Source: JBGSTR01 sp963707135 (lineage in GTDB: Bacteria; Pseudomonadota; Gammaproteobacteria; Chromatiales; Chromatiaceae). Taken from it: a DNA stretch of 64,000 nucleotides. The DNA lies in assembly GCA_963707135.1 (NCBI GenBank), contig CAVPOY010000006.1, positions 31,450 through 95,449 on the forward strand. Direction: 5' to 3'. The notes under the pieces were generated by a model. The model did not search any database, had not been told where the DNA came from, and saw only the letters and a list, made by a program, of their open reading frames with translations. This document shows positions 37,028 to 47,400 of this stretch, piece after piece; the stretch's first letter is position 1; the number at the start of each line of letters is the position of its first letter. The position numbers were made by a program, and so were the translations under genes.

Positions 37028-37315
37028 ATGTCGGAGGTTTCCGTCGCCGAGGCCAAGGCCCGGCTGACCGGCCTGATCCATCAGGTTGAGGACGGCGAGG
37101 CGGTTCACATCACACGTCGTGGAAAGGCGGTGGCAGTGCTTGTTTCGGAATCAGAGTACGCGGCCCTGCAAGCGCGGAGGCCGATCCAGGGCCCATGGGA
37201 CGCCATCGCTGACTGGCGGGCACAGGCCGCGTTCGACTGGCCCGACCTGACGCCCGACGAGGTCGATCCGTGGCATGATCGCGCACCCGGCAAAACCCTG
37301 GAGTGGCCAGAGTGA
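37028..37315 (+). CDS. Phd/YefM-family antitoxin
   Basis: DNA-binding antitoxin of 95 residues. The Phd fold is clear: SVAEAKARLTGLIHQVEDGE, then HITRRGKAVAVLVSESEYAA, where the hydrophobic core and RGKAVAVLV strand are diagnostic. The acidic C-terminus (ADWRAQAAFDWPDLTPDEVD) would wrap the toxin. ATG 37028 follows AGGGGGT. It overlaps the PIN toxin start (GTGA), the classical antitoxin-toxin coupling. Such antitoxins usually repress their own operon; no operator could be assigned. Confidence 0.85.
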   Translation: MSEVSVAEAKARLTGLIHQVEDGEAVHITRRGKAVAVLVSESEYAALQARRPIQGPWDAIADWRAQAAFDWPDLTPDEVDPWHDRAPGKTLEWPE

Positions 37316-37723
37316 GGCTTCTGCTCGACAGCAACGTCCTGTCCGAGCCGACCCGCCGCGAGCCCGAACCGAGAGTTCTAGAACGCCTGCGCGAGCATCA
37401 AACCGAGTCGGTGACTGCTACCCCGGTTATTCATGAGATGCGCCACGGGATCGGGCGACTGTTGGCGGGGCGCCGGCGCGACGCCCTGGCAGACTATATG
37501 GACCGGCTCCTGCGCCAGCCGATCCATGTCCTGCCGTACGACCGCAGGGCCGCTCTGGCATGCCGACCGCCGCGCCGAGTTGTATGCGCAAGTACCGCCG
37601 GCCCCCTACGCGGACGGCCAAATTGCGGCCATCGCCGCCACCAACGGCATGGTCCCGGTGACGCGCAACGTCGAGGACTTTCGGCACTTCGCCGGATTGC
37701 AGATCGAAAATTGGTTCGCATAG
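37312..37723 (+). CDS. PIN-domain (VapC/FitB-like) toxin, frameshifted near 37553
   Basis: Ribonuclease toxin of the PIN family, about 136 residues after repair. GTG 37312 overlaps the antitoxin stop. The first frame has LLLDSNVLSEPTRREPEP (first catalytic Asp) and TATPVIHEMRHGIGR (catalytic Glu). After DRRAAL the frame is lost; one surplus base near 37553 restores WHADRRAELYAQ, PYADGQIAAIAATNG (catalytic Asp) and VPVTRNVEDFRHFAGLQIEN (final Asp), the hallmark of FitB-type PIN toxins. The region is 3n+1 bases. If the shift were real the toxin would be dead and the antitoxin orphaned. Confidence 0.8.
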
Positions 37724-38002
37724 CCAGAGCGCAGACCAGGCACTCGGTACTGGGGGGATTCGGCTGCTCCCCGGCTCGCATCACGCCGTGTCCCAGGATG
37801 CGTGCGCGGACGTACTCAATGAGCTTCGCTCGTTGAGGCAATCGCGCTGACTTCGATCTACGGTGTTGGGGACCAAGGTGACGGCGTCGGACTGACCCAG
37901 AGAGCGAAGTGATCCGAGCTCGGACTGGACTGCCGGCCACCTGTCCAGCGAGTCCGACCGCGACCGACACCCGCCGCGCGGAGCTTTAATTGACGTCTCG
38001 TC

Positions 38003-38509
38003 TCACGGTCTCGTCTCCTCTGTATCCCCATCGGGAAGCGCCGCAACCGGGTCTCCGACGCGGATCGTACCCCCGGCAACGACCCGGGCGGTGAGCCCGC
38101 CGTGGCCGCGCATCAGGTTCAGTCCCCCCGGACCCAGCACCTCCTCCATTCGCGAGCAGGGATCGCAGGACCCGGTCCCCTCGAGCGTCACCTCACCGAT
38201 CCTGAAGCGCCGCCCCTTCAGAGCCAGCAGATTGATCCCCGAGACGACCAGGTTTCGGCGCAGCCTACCCGGCTCCACCGCGACGCCCCCGAGCAGGGAG
38301 CTGATCACCGGCAGGTGCTCCGCCTGGATCAACGTCACCGCGCGGACACCGGACCGGCCCCCATAGTGGTCCCCGTCCAGGCCGCGGCCCGCGACCGCAC
38401 GAACCTGGTCCAGCGCGCGCAGCGGCTGGCGGCGCCCGGGCCGCACCCCGATCCATGCGACACGACCGACGCTGGGGAAGCGGCTCAACAGCTCGGCGAT
38501 GTCTACCAA
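38003..38509 (-). CDS. MOSC-domain protein
   Basis: MOSC domain (molybdenum cofactor sulfurase C-terminal-like) protein of 168 residues, a fold that carries sulfur or binds molybdenum cofactor. Conserved features are GLDGDHYGGRSGVRAVTLIQ, RRNLVVSGINLLALKGRRF and the cysteine region TGSCDPCSRMEEVLGPGGLN, including the conserved Cys used for sulfur transfer, followed by RGHGGLTARVV. The TTG at 38509 with GGAGAC upstream gives the start; an alternative in-frame ATG is absent nearby. It is divergent from the DUF6279 lipoprotein gene. Confidence 0.85.
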   Translation of the reverse strand: MVDIAELLSRFPSVGRVAWIGVRPGRRQPLRALDQVRAVAGRGLDGDHYGGRSGVRAVTLIQAEHLPVISSLLGGVAVEPGRLRRNLVVSGINLLALKGRRFRIGEVTLEGTGSCDPCSRMEEVLGPGGLNLMRGHGGLTARVVAGGTIRVGDPVAALPDGDTEETRP

Positions 38510-38598
38510 GTATTTGTCTCCCTGCCGGCGTCGGTCGCCGGATTCGCTGTAAGATTCGGAACCATCGCGCCCAGTTCAACCCCGCCCTCGCCGATCCA

Positions 38599-39480
38599 TT
38601 GAAGCGCTACCGCGGCTCCCTGCTTATTTCGCTCGCGTTCCTCGCTGCCGCGCTCCTGCTCGCTGGATGCAGCCGCGTCGAACTGGCCTACAATTCGGCC
38701 GAGCCGCTGTTGAAGCTCTACGCGGACGACTACCTCGGTCTTGACGGCGATCAGCTCACCCTCTGGGAGCCCCGACTCGAGGCGGCGCTCGCCAGACACC
38801 GCGCCGAGGAGCTGCCGTACCTTGCCGCCTTTTTCGGCGCAATGCTGGAGGCGAGCCGGCTCGGCTTCGATAACCGCAACGCAGACTGTCTCGTCGCGAG
38901 TTTCAAGGACCTGTACAGACGTCACGCGACGTTCGCGGCGGGACTTGTAGCGCCGCTGCTTGCCGGCCTTACTACTAATCAGATCAATGCGCTAGAGCAG
39001 CGATTTTTGGTTGAGTACGAGGATGATCGGAGCGACCCCGCCCGGCGCGATATCCATCGCGAGCAGCGCAAGCGAGCCGACCGGTATCGTAAGGCGATCG
39101 AAGACTGGACGGGGCCGCTCGGCGCAGACCAGCGCACGCTGATTGCCGATGTGACCGCTCGAATGCCAGATACCGCCGAGTCCGTCCTCGCGTACCGGAC
39201 CCGAAAACGCGCCGAGCTGATCGCGCTGCTGCGGGCCGGAACCGCGGAGCTCCCGATCAGGGCCTTTCTCGAATCGTGGCTGGTAGACTACCGGGATCTG
39301 CCGCCGGACCTGGAACGGGCCGGCGAGGCAATCGGTGATCGGATCGCCGAGCTCCTGGTCCGGTTGGGGGCGAGTCTGAACGACCGCCAGCGCGCGAGGC
39401 TGGAGCAACGTCTGCGACAGCTTCGCGACGACCTGATGGACCTGCAGGAAGAACCGCGGGTCGCGCCGCTGGCTTGCTGA
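38599..39480 (+). CDS. DUF6279-family lipoprotein
   Basis: Lipoprotein of about 293 residues. TTG 38599 opens a signal (MKRYRGSLLISLAFLAAALL) with lipobox LLAGC, and the first mature residues SRVELAYNSAEPLLKLYADD are diagnostic of the DUF6279 family. The mature protein is mostly alpha-helical and charged, with a long run of heptad-like Arg/Glu/Leu. Function unknown. The longer open frame upstream would lack a sensible start. Its stop is 11 bases before the methyltransferase start, suggesting an operon. Confidence 0.75.
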   Translation: MKRYRGSLLISLAFLAAALLLAGCSRVELAYNSAEPLLKLYADDYLGLDGDQLTLWEPRLEAALARHRAEELPYLAAFFGAMLEASRLGFDNRNADCLVASFKDLYRRHATFAAGLVAPLLAGLTTNQINALEQRFLVEYEDDRSDPARRDIHREQRKRADRYRKAIEDWTGPLGADQRTLIADVTARMPDTAESVLAYRTRKRAELIALLRAGTAELPIRAFLESWLVDYRDLPPDLERAGEAIGDRIAELLVRLGASLNDRQRARLEQRLRQLRDDLMDLQEEPRVAPLAC

Positions 39481-39491
39481 ACGAGGGCACT

Positions 39492-40106
39492 ATGTGGGAC
39501 CAACGCTACGCCGGCGATGACTATGTGTACGGCACCGCGCCGAACGAGTTCCTGGCCGGCATCGCCGACCGGCTGCCGCGCGGACCCGTCCTGTGCCTCG
39601 GCGAAGGTGAAGGCCGCAATTCGGTCTTCCTGGCCGGTCGAGGCCTGCCGGTAACGGCGGTCGACGCTTCGTCGGTGGGACTGGAAAAGGCCCGGCGTCT
39701 CGCACGCTCGAGGGGCGTCGGGATCGAGACAATCCATGCGGACCTTGCCGACTTCCCCATAGAGTTCGGCCGTTGGGCCGCGATCGTCTCGATCTTCTGC
39801 CATGTCCCGCCGACCCTGCGGGCGGACCTGCACCGGCGGGTCGTCGCCGGTCTTCGTCCGGGCGGCGCCTTGGTGCTCGAGGCCTACAGGCCCGAGCAGC
39901 TTGAATATCGGACAGGGGGTCCCCCGAGCGCCGAGTTGATGATGGACCTGGCCGCCCTGAGAGCCGAGCTTGACGGGCTGCGGTTCGAGCACGCGATCGA
40001 GACGGAGCGGGAGGTCGTCGAAGGGAGCCTGCATACCGGGCTCGGTGCCGTCGTGCAGGTGCTCGCCTTCAAGTCGGCGGACTATAGCGAGGACTATCGG
40101 TCCTAG
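39492..40106 (+). CDS. Class I SAM-dependent methyltransferase (TehB-like)
   Basis: Soluble methyltransferase of about 204 residues from ATG 39492 (MWDQRYAGDDYVYGTAPNEF). The SAM-binding motif I is VLCLGEGEGRNSVFLA, an E-rich variant common in the TehB/thiopurine-like group, followed by motif II VTAVDASSVGLEKA and motif III IHADLADF. The substrate is unknown; small-molecule detoxification is plausible. Its stop overlaps the convergent mrcA stop by 4 bases. Confidence 0.85.
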   Translation: MWDQRYAGDDYVYGTAPNEFLAGIADRLPRGPVLCLGEGEGRNSVFLAGRGLPVTAVDASSVGLEKARRLARSRGVGIETIHADLADFPIEFGRWAAIVSIFCHVPPTLRADLHRRVVAGLRPGGALVLEAYRPEQLEYRTGGPPSAELMMDLAALRAELDGLRFEHAIETEREVVEGSLHTGLGAVVQVLAFKSADYSEDYRS

Positions 40107-42643
40107 AACAGGTCGTCCATCACCCTCGGCGCCGACCGCTTGACCGTCGGCGCCTTCTTTCGGGTGGACGATCCCGCGTACTTGACCGGCTCCGGCCCCA
40201 TCAGCATAAGCCGGTATTCCTCGCGCACGGTCTCCGCGATCCCGCCCTTGCCCCGGACCTCTGTCCCGCGGTTCGGATCGATCTGGATCCTAACCATTCC
40301 AGGCGGTAGGTCCAGCTGCGCGACCGGCTTGTCCTTCAGCGCCTCCGCCATGAAATCGGTCCAGAGGCTCAGGCCCGCCCGGCCGCCCTCCTCGCCTTTT
40401 CCGAGCTTCGAGAAATCGTCGAAACCCATCCAGGCCACGGTCACATAATCCGCCTGGTAGCCGCAGAACCAGGAGTCCCTTACATCGTTGGTCGTCCCCG
40501 TCTTGCCGACGATGTCGGGGCGATTCAGCCGTTTTGCCCGGGTACCGGTGCCGCGCTCGATGACCTCCCGCAGCAAAGACGTCATCTGGTAGGCGATCCT
40601 GGGGTCAATGGCGAGTTCTGCCCGGTTCTCGCCCAGCGTGCCGCCGGTCCGGGCCGGCGCACCCTCCTCGTACCTGTACCAGCAATCCGAGCAGGCCGTG
40701 GGCTGATTGGCCTCGTAGATCAGGTCGCCGTCCCCGTTCTCGATACGCGAGATAAAGTAAGGCATCACGTGGTAACCGCCGTTCGCAAAGACCGCGAAAC
40801 CTTCGGCCATCTTCACCGGCGACACCTCGCCGGTCCCGAGCGCCATGGACAGTCCGAGGGGCATCGCCCCGGTTTCGAAACCGAACTTGTGCAGGTAGGC
40901 CTGGGTGTCCTCGATTCCGACGCTTTGCAGCAGGTTGATCGAGGCCAGGTTGCGCGACAGCGCCAACGCCTTGCGCATACGGATAGGGCCCATCTCCTTG
41001 TGATCGTAGTTCTTCGGCGTCCACTTCTGACCGCCTCCGAGCTTCAGCGTGACCGCGCGGTCGTTGAGCAGGCTCGCGGGGGTCCAGCCCTCGTTCAGGG
41101 CGGCGGCATAGATGAAAGGCTTGAAGCTGGATCCCGGCTGACGGCGCATGTCCACCGCCCGGTTGAACTTGCTGTCGTCGAAGGCGTACCCGCCGACGAG
41201 GGCGAGGACGGCGCCGTCCCGGGGGGCGATGGACACCAACGCGCCGGAGACACCCGGTATGGAGCCGAGCTCCCAGCGGCCCTTGTCGGTCTTGCGCAAA
41301 CGGATCAGGTCGCCGACCGCTACCACGTCCGAGACCCGCCGGGGCTGCGGTCCGCGCCAGTTCGCGTTGCGGAATTCGCGCGCCCAGCTCACCTGGCTCA
41401 AGTCGAGCTCGATCCGCTCCCCGTCGCCTAGATAGACCTCGGCCTTGCTCTTGGTGGCCTGGGTCACCAGGCCGGCCTGGAGCTCGGGCACCTGGGTTAC
41501 CGTCTCGAGATAGGCGTCCATGTCCGCGTCGGACGCCCCCTCGAGATCGGTCCTGGCCTCCGCGCCCCGGTAGCCGTGGCGCCGATCGTACTGGCGCAAG
41601 GCCTTGCGCACTGAATCCTGGGCCGCCTGTTGCAGCCATGACTGGATCGTGGTCGTGACTCGGTAACCCCGCTGGGCCGCTTCCTCGCCGTAGTGCTTGA
41701 TGATCTCCCGTCGGGCCATCTCGGCCACGTATCCGGCTTCCAGATCGACCTGACGGCGGTGGAGCAGGGCCTCGTCCGGCGCGGCCAGGGCGTCCTGGTA
41801 CTCCGCCTCGTCGATATAGCCCAGCTCCCGCATTCGGCCGAGGATGTAATCGCGGCGCTCGCGTGCGCGCTCCGGGTTCGAGACCGGGTTGTTCGTCGAG
41901 GGCGCCTTCGGGATCCCGGCCAGCATCGCCATCTCGGCCACGCTGAGCTCATCGAGCTCCTTGTTGTAGTACAGCGCCGCCGCCGCCGAGATGCCGTACG
42001 CGCGGTGCCCGAAGAAGATCTTGTTGAGATACAGCTCGAGAATCTCCTCCTTGCTCAGGGTGCTCTCCACGTGCAGCGCCAGCAGGAGCTCGGCCAACTT
42101 GCGCTGGAACGTCTTCTCTGGCGACAGGAAGAAGTTTCGGGTCACCTGCATGGTGATGGTGCTGCCGCCCTGCGCCTTGGAACCGGTGGAGGCGAAGCTC
42201 ATCAGCGCCCGCACCATCCCTAAGGCGTCGATTCCGCCGTGCTCGAAAAAACGCGCGTCTTCGGTGGCGAGAAAGGCGTTGATCAGCATCCGAGGGACCT
42301 GATCGTAGGCCACTGGCCGGCGCCGCTGAATCCCGAACTCGGCAATCAGCGCACCGTCGGCAGTAAAGACTTGCATCGGCTCCTGCAGCTGGACATCGCG
42401 CAGGCCCTCCTCGACGTCCGGAAGGACCGGGAGCGTGACATTGACGAAAACGGCCGCGCCGATCAGGCCGAGCGTCAGCAGCTGAAGCGGGGCGCCGAGC
42501 GCGGCGAGCAGCTGTGCGAACCAGCCGAAGGGCGAGCGGGGCGCTCGCCGAGAGCGCCGGCGCCTCGATGCCGACTGGGGCGGGGCTTCGGGCTCGGAAG
42601 GCCCCGTGCGCGCGCCGGATTCCGGCTCCGCGTCCTGCGCCAT
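40103..42643 (-). CDS. mrcA: Penicillin-binding protein 1A (bifunctional transglycosylase-transpeptidase)
   Basis: Class A PBP that polymerises and cross-links peptidoglycan, about 846 residues. From ATG 42643 (MAQDAEPESGARTGPSEPEA) there is a charged cytoplasmic tail and one anchor helix (LLTLGLIGAAVFVNVTLPVL). The GT51 domain follows: FLATEDARFFEHGGIDALG (catalytic Glu) and QGGSTITMQVTRNFFLS. An OB-like insert precedes the transpeptidase, with catalytic SSFK in RRQPGSSFKPFIYAAALNEG, the SRN motif (ALSRNLASINLLQ) and KTGTTNDVRDSWF. The longer upstream frame is not coding-like. Divergent from the TetR gene. Confidence 0.95.
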   Translation of the reverse strand: MAQDAEPESGARTGPSEPEAPPQSASRRRRSRRAPRSPFGWFAQLLAALGAPLQLLTLGLIGAAVFVNVTLPVLPDVEEGLRDVQLQEPMQVFTADGALIAEFGIQRRRPVAYDQVPRMLINAFLATEDARFFEHGGIDALGMVRALMSFASTGSKAQGGSTITMQVTRNFFLSPEKTFQRKLAELLLALHVESTLSKEEILELYLNKIFFGHRAYGISAAAALYYNKELDELSVAEMAMLAGIPKAPSTNNPVSNPERARERRDYILGRMRELGYIDEAEYQDALAAPDEALLHRRQVDLEAGYVAEMARREIIKHYGEEAAQRGYRVTTTIQSWLQQAAQDSVRKALRQYDRRHGYRGAEARTDLEGASDADMDAYLETVTQVPELQAGLVTQATKSKAEVYLGDGERIELDLSQVSWAREFRNANWRGPQPRRVSDVVAVGDLIRLRKTDKGRWELGSIPGVSGALVSIAPRDGAVLALVGGYAFDDSKFNRAVDMRRQPGSSFKPFIYAAALNEGWTPASLLNDRAVTLKLGGGQKWTPKNYDHKEMGPIRMRKALALSRNLASINLLQSVGIEDTQAYLHKFGFETGAMPLGLSMALGTGEVSPVKMAEGFAVFANGGYHVMPYFISRIENGDGDLIYEANQPTACSDCWYRYEEGAPARTGGTLGENRAELAIDPRIAYQMTSLLREVIERGTGTRAKRLNRPDIVGKTGTTNDVRDSWFCGYQADYVTVAWMGFDDFSKLGKGEEGGRAGLSLWTDFMAEALKDKPVAQLDLPPGMVRIQIDPNRGTEVRGKGGIAETVREEYRLMLMGPEPVKYAGSSTRKKAPTVKRSAPRVMDDLF

Positions 42644-42870
42644 GGGTTCCGTCGGGCTCGTTCTGGGGTGCTGGTTCCACGCTGGACTCCGCCCGCACCA
42701 CCGGGCGTCGAACGCCGCACCCCGTGTCGGACTGGTTTTCTCGAATCCGCGAGATTGTACACCATGAGCCATACCCGTCATGGCCGCCTGTCGGATCATC
42801 GTCGCGTGGTCCGTTTCGCGACCCCAAGCGTCCGACCGGAACCCGTGCCCGGCCGTCTGAAGCCCCCCGT

Positions 42871-42888
42871 TTCAATATGGCGTTTGAA
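42871..42888. promoter_or_regulatory. Inverted repeat at the TetR gene start, possible operator
   Basis: TTCAA (42871-42875) and TTGAA (42884-42888) are inverted with an 8-base spacer, ending on the TetR gene's start codon. TetR repressors often bind near their own start. The arms are only 5 bases, so this is a weak call. Confidence 0.22.
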
Positions 42889-43394
42889 TGGGTCAAAATC
42901 GGGCGGTGGACGTACTGACCGCCGGATCCGAGACCGATACACCCGCGCGCCTGATGGCCGCGGCCGTGGAGGTCTTGGCGAGGCACGGCTACGAGGCGAC
43001 GACGGTGCGCGAGATCTGCCGGCTCGCCGGGACCAACGTGGCCGCGGTACACGACCATTTCGCGGACAAGCGCCGCCATTACCTCGCCATCCTGGAGTCC
43101 GTGTTCACGCTGATGCGGCGGCGCCGTTCGGCATTCCTGCCGAGCGACACCGAGGCGCTCTACAGCATCGTCCAGGGTCTGCTCCCCACCGGCGCACCGT
43201 TCGCCCGGGTCATCGACTGCGCCGAGAGCGTCGTCGGCCAGATCCGCTACGCCTACCACGCGGGTCCGATCATCGAGCGGCTCCACCCGGATCGCCCACC
43301 TGTCGCGCGCCGCCTCCAGGACCTGGTGCACCACATCCGGATGTTTTCGCTGGGCGGTATCGCCCAACTCGCCGGAACGCTCGCCGAGCCCTGA
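42888..43394 (+). CDS. TetR/AcrR-family repressor
   Basis: Transcription regulator of 168 residues, probably controlling the RND pump genes directly downstream. The N-terminal helix-turn-helix is clear: LMAAAVEVLARHGYEATTVR, EICRLAGTNVAAVHDHFADK. The C-terminal ligand domain is short and specific. ATG 42888 overlaps a possible palindrome and lacks a good ribosome-binding site; GTG 42906 is an alternative. The stop is 3 bases before the adaptor start, so the three genes form an operon. Confidence 0.85.
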   Translation: MGQNRAVDVLTAGSETDTPARLMAAAVEVLARHGYEATTVREICRLAGTNVAAVHDHFADKRRHYLAILESVFTLMRRRRSAFLPSDTEALYSIVQGLLPTGAPFARVIDCAESVVGQIRYAYHAGPIIERLHPDRPPVARRLQDLVHHIRMFSLGGIAQLAGTLAEP

Positions 43395-43397
43395 CCC

Positions 43398-44471
43398 ATG
43401 ACCCCGCGACGGCGGAACGCTTGGCATAGGGCCACCGGACACCGGGTTCGGGGTGCCTGGCTGGCCGGCGCGCTTGTTGCGTTTCTCGCACCCTGCCCTT
43501 CCTGGGCGGAGGCATCGGAGCAGACCGCCGCGGCGGCCTCGCCGGCGCTCGCCACGGCCGCCCCGGCCGTGCGCGAGGTCGCGCTCACCGGCTTCACCCG
43601 CGCGCGAGCGGAGGCGCCCTTGGTCGCGGAGACCTCCGGGCGGGTCGAGGAGGTCTTTCTGGACATCGGCGCGGCGGCCGACGAGCGGGGGCGGTTCGCG
43701 CGCCTGGACACCACCTTTCTGGAGTTGGACCTGGCCGAGGTGGGCGTCCAGCAGGATCGGCTTCGGGCCCAGATCGACTACGACCAGCGGGAGGTCAAAC
43801 GCTATCGGGAGCTCGCGCGCCAGAACAATACCTCCGCCTCGCAGCTCGACAGCCTCGAGCAGGCGCTGCGCAACAACAACCACGAGCTTCGGGCACTGGA
43901 AGTCAAACAACGCGTGCTGAACGAACGCCTGGCGCGCGCGACCGTCCGCGTGCCGGCGGGCTGGCGCATCACGGCCCGCAACGTCGAGCCGGGGCAGTGG
44001 GTCCGCGAGGGCGAGACCGTGGGCCGCGCGGCGGACTTCTCGCAGCTCCTGATTCCGTTCGCGCTGACATCCGAAGAATTCAGCGCACTCACCGCCCAGG
44101 CCGATTCTCTCCGGCTGGATCTTACCGACGAGGGGCGCGGCGTCGCGGCCCGCATCTACCGCACCAACCCGGGGTTCGACCCCGAGACCCGGAAGATCGC
44201 CGTCGATCTCGCGCTCGCGGAGCCGGTCGAACCGGCTCGCGGCGGCCTGCGTGCGCGGCTGCGCCTGAGCCTTCCGGAGCGCACCGGCGCCGTGAGCCTG
44301 CCGGCCACCGCCCTGGAGCAAAGCTATGAGGAGTACTGGGTAACGCGCGAGGACGGCGAGCGCCTGCGCGTGCTGCTGCTCGGACCGGACCGGTCCGACC
44401 CCGCGCGCACCCGCATCGTCGCCCCGGCCATCCGCCCCGGCGACCGATTTCGCCTGCCCCCGGGGTCCTGA
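43398..44471 (+). CDS. RND efflux adaptor (membrane fusion protein)
   Basis: Periplasmic adaptor of 357 residues linking an RND pump to an outer-membrane channel. A signal peptide is present (GAWLAGALVAFLAPCPSWA). A lipoyl-type beta domain (LVAETSGRVEEVFLDIGAAA and LDTTFLELDLAEV), a coiled-coil hairpin (YDQREVKRYRELARQNNTSA, HELRALEVKQRVLNERLARA) and a beta-barrel domain follow. It is encoded between the TetR repressor and the RND permease, with gaps of 3 bases on each side. No outer-membrane channel gene follows, so it probably uses a shared TolC-type protein. Confidence 0.88.
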   Translation: MTPRRRNAWHRATGHRVRGAWLAGALVAFLAPCPSWAEASEQTAAAASPALATAAPAVREVALTGFTRARAEAPLVAETSGRVEEVFLDIGAAADERGRFARLDTTFLELDLAEVGVQQDRLRAQIDYDQREVKRYRELARQNNTSASQLDSLEQALRNNNHELRALEVKQRVLNERLARATVRVPAGWRITARNVEPGQWVREGETVGRAADFSQLLIPFALTSEEFSALTAQADSLRLDLTDEGRGVAARIYRTNPGFDPETRKIAVDLALAEPVEPARGGLRARLRLSLPERTGAVSLPATALEQSYEEYWVTREDGERLRVLLLGPDRSDPARTRIVAPAIRPGDRFRLPPGS

Positions 44472-44474
44472 GCC

Positions 44475-47400
44475 TTGGAATCCGTTGTCCGCTTCACGCT
44501 GCGCCAGCGGGTCCTGTTCAACCTGATCTTCGTGCTGATGATCGTCGCCGGCGCGTTCGCCATTGGCAGCCTGCCGATGGAACGCTACCCGGAGGTCAAC
44601 TTCGGCAAGGTCATCATCAACACCTTCTATCCCGGGGCGTCGCCGCGCGACGTCGAGGCGCTGGTGACCCGCGAAATCGAGGAGGCCCTGGACGGGGTCG
44701 AGCACCTGGAGTTCGTCCGCTCCAGCTCGGTACGGGAACGCTCGACCCTGATCGTCAAGTTCCGCGACGACACCGACTACGAGGCCCTCTACGACGAGCT
44801 TCGATTCCGGGTCCTCAGCAGGCTCGATGAGCTGCCGCCCGAGGTCGAGCCGCCGACGTTCAACCTCATACGAACCTCGTTCTGGCTCCCGGTGGTCTCG
44901 GTCAACCTGCTGGGGGATCGCTCCAACCGCGCCTTGACGCTGATGGCCAAGGAGCTGCAGGTGCCGCTCTCGCGCATCCCCGGCGTCACCGAGGCCCGGC
45001 TGGTCGGCGATCAGCAGCGGGAGTTCCATGTCTTTCTCGACCCCTGGAAGCTGAAGGCGCGCGGCGTGAGCTTCGACCAGGTGGCCGCCGCGCTGCAGGA
45101 CGCGAACGTGACCATCCCGGCCGGCGCCTACACGGACGGCTCGGGCGAGTTCGTCGTGCGGGTGGACGAGCGCTTCCGAACCCGCGAGCAGGTAGTCACC
45201 ACCGTGGTGCGGCGCGACGCCGACGGCTCCTTCGTGACCGTCGACGACCTGATCGCCGATGCCCGGCTCGGCTACCGCGACCCGCATGTGATCACGTCGG
45301 TCAACGGCAAGGACTGCGTGACCCTGAAGCTCCTCAAGGCACGCGGCGGCAACGCCCTGGACATCTACGCGGCGGCCGAGACGATCATCGCCGAGGCCGC
45401 CCCGGCACTCGCGGCCCAGGGTGTCGAGGTCGTGCTGACCCAGGACTCGACGACCTACATCGAGGACTCCATCAGCACCCTGGGCTGGAACCTGCTGGTC
45501 GGCATTCTGCTCGTCAGCCTGATCCTTTGGTACTTCATGGGGCCGCGCAACGCGAGCCTGGTGACCATCGGAATCCCGTTCTCGTTCATGGTCACCATGA
45601 TCCTGATGCGGCTGACCGGCAACTCGCTGAACGAGATCACGCTATTCAGCTTCGTGCTGGTATCCGGGATCATCGTCGACGACGCCATCGTCGTGGTCGA
45701 GAACATCTACCGGCGGCTGCAGCAGGGCGAGCCGCTGGAGCAGGCCATCGTCGAGGGCACGGCGGAGGTCGCCTGGCCGGTGATCTCGGCGACCGCGACC
45801 ACGGTGGCGGCCTTCCTGCCGATGTTGATCATGACCGGCTCCACCGGCGAATTCTTCGCGCTGATACCCAAGGCCGTGAGCTTCGCGATCGTCGCGTCCC
45901 TGTTCGAGTGCCTGCTGATCCTGCCGCTGCACTACCTCGACTTCGGCCCGCGGCCCGGACCCGGCGCGCGTGCCCTCGATGCGCGCGACAACCTGGTGAT
46001 GCGCATCCTGCGCCGCATGACCGACCGGGTGATCGGGATCACCATGCGCTTCCGCGTCCTGAGCGTCGCGACCGTGCTCGCCCTGTTTCTGGCCGCGATC
46101 GGGATACTCGGAGTCTCGGTAGCCGGCATCGCACCGCTGATCCCCATCAAGTTCTTTCCGGATGACTACGCGGTCTACTACGCCTTCATCGAGGGACCCG
46201 CCAACACCGCGATCGAGGACATGGACCGCCGGGTCAAGAACATGGCCGAGGCGATCGAGGCGGATGGACCGGGCTACGCGCGCTCGGCGGCCGGTTTCGC
46301 GGGCTTCAGGGTGAACGAGGACTACGAGGAGGAATACGGTCACAACCTGGGGACGGTGATGGTCGCCCTGCCCCGCAAGTCCGACCAGGCCTTCGACGAC
46401 CCGCTCGGGCACCTCGAGCGGATGCGCGAGCGGCTCACGGAGCGGTTCGCCGAGCCGGGCTTCCGGATCAGCCTGCGCGCCGAGAAGGACGGACCGCCGA
46501 CCGGGAAGGACATCAACATCCAGATCGTCGGGTCACACGAGCCCTCGGTGCTGGCGCTCGGCACCGAGCTGCTGGAGCGGCTGCGCGCCCACCCCGAATT
46601 CGGTCCCGGGCTGCTCGATCTGCGGGACAATCGGGGGCAGCCCTCGCGCGTCTTCCGCCTCGAGGTCGATGAGCCACGCAGCCGTGAGCTCGGGCTGACC
46701 CAGGGCGGCGCGGCCCGGATGGCCGCATCGGTGCTCGACGGGCGCTATATCGGGCGCTACCGACTCGCCGACGAGGAGGTGGATCTCAAGCTCCGTGTCG
46801 ATCCCGCATACCTGGACACGCCGGAGGCGGCGCTCGACGTCCCGGTGCTCGAGCACCCGGCCGGCCCGGTGCTGCTGCGTGACATCGTCCGCCCCGTTGC
46901 CGAGATCCAGCCCGGCGAGCTCAAGCGCTACCAGCGACAGCGCAGCCTGACCGTCACCGCCAATATCGCGCCCGGCAGCGCGCTGTCCGCGGCCCAGGTC
47001 GTCGCCTGGGTTCGCCAGCTGTACGCCGAGATCCGCGAGGGCTACCCCGGCGCGACGCTGGTCTTCGGCGGCGAGTACGAGGAGACGCAGCGGTCGTTCG
47101 ACAGCCTGACCCAGGCCTTCGGGCTCGCGGTGCTGCTGATCTACCTGATCCTGGCGACCCAGTTCAAGTCCTACGCCCAGCCGCTGATCATCATCTCCGC
47201 GATCATGTTCTCGATCATCGGCGTGGTCTTCGGCAAGCTGGCGACCCAGTCCCTGTTCACCGTCAACAGCTTCATCGCCGTGGTCGGCGTGACCGGCGTC
47301 GTGGTCAACGACTCGCTGGTCCTGCTCGACTTCATCAATCGCCGCTACCGCGCCGGCATGAGCCGGCGCGAAGCGATCTGGGACGGGGTGCATGTCAGGT

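Noticed and set aside
41949..45287. A very long minus-strand open frame (over 1100 codons) across mrcA's start, the TetR, adaptor and RND genes
   Set aside because: It lies antisense to clearly coding genes. Its product is an Arg/Gly/Asp/Leu-rich, repetitive sequence with no family features, as expected from antisense frames in high-GC DNA.
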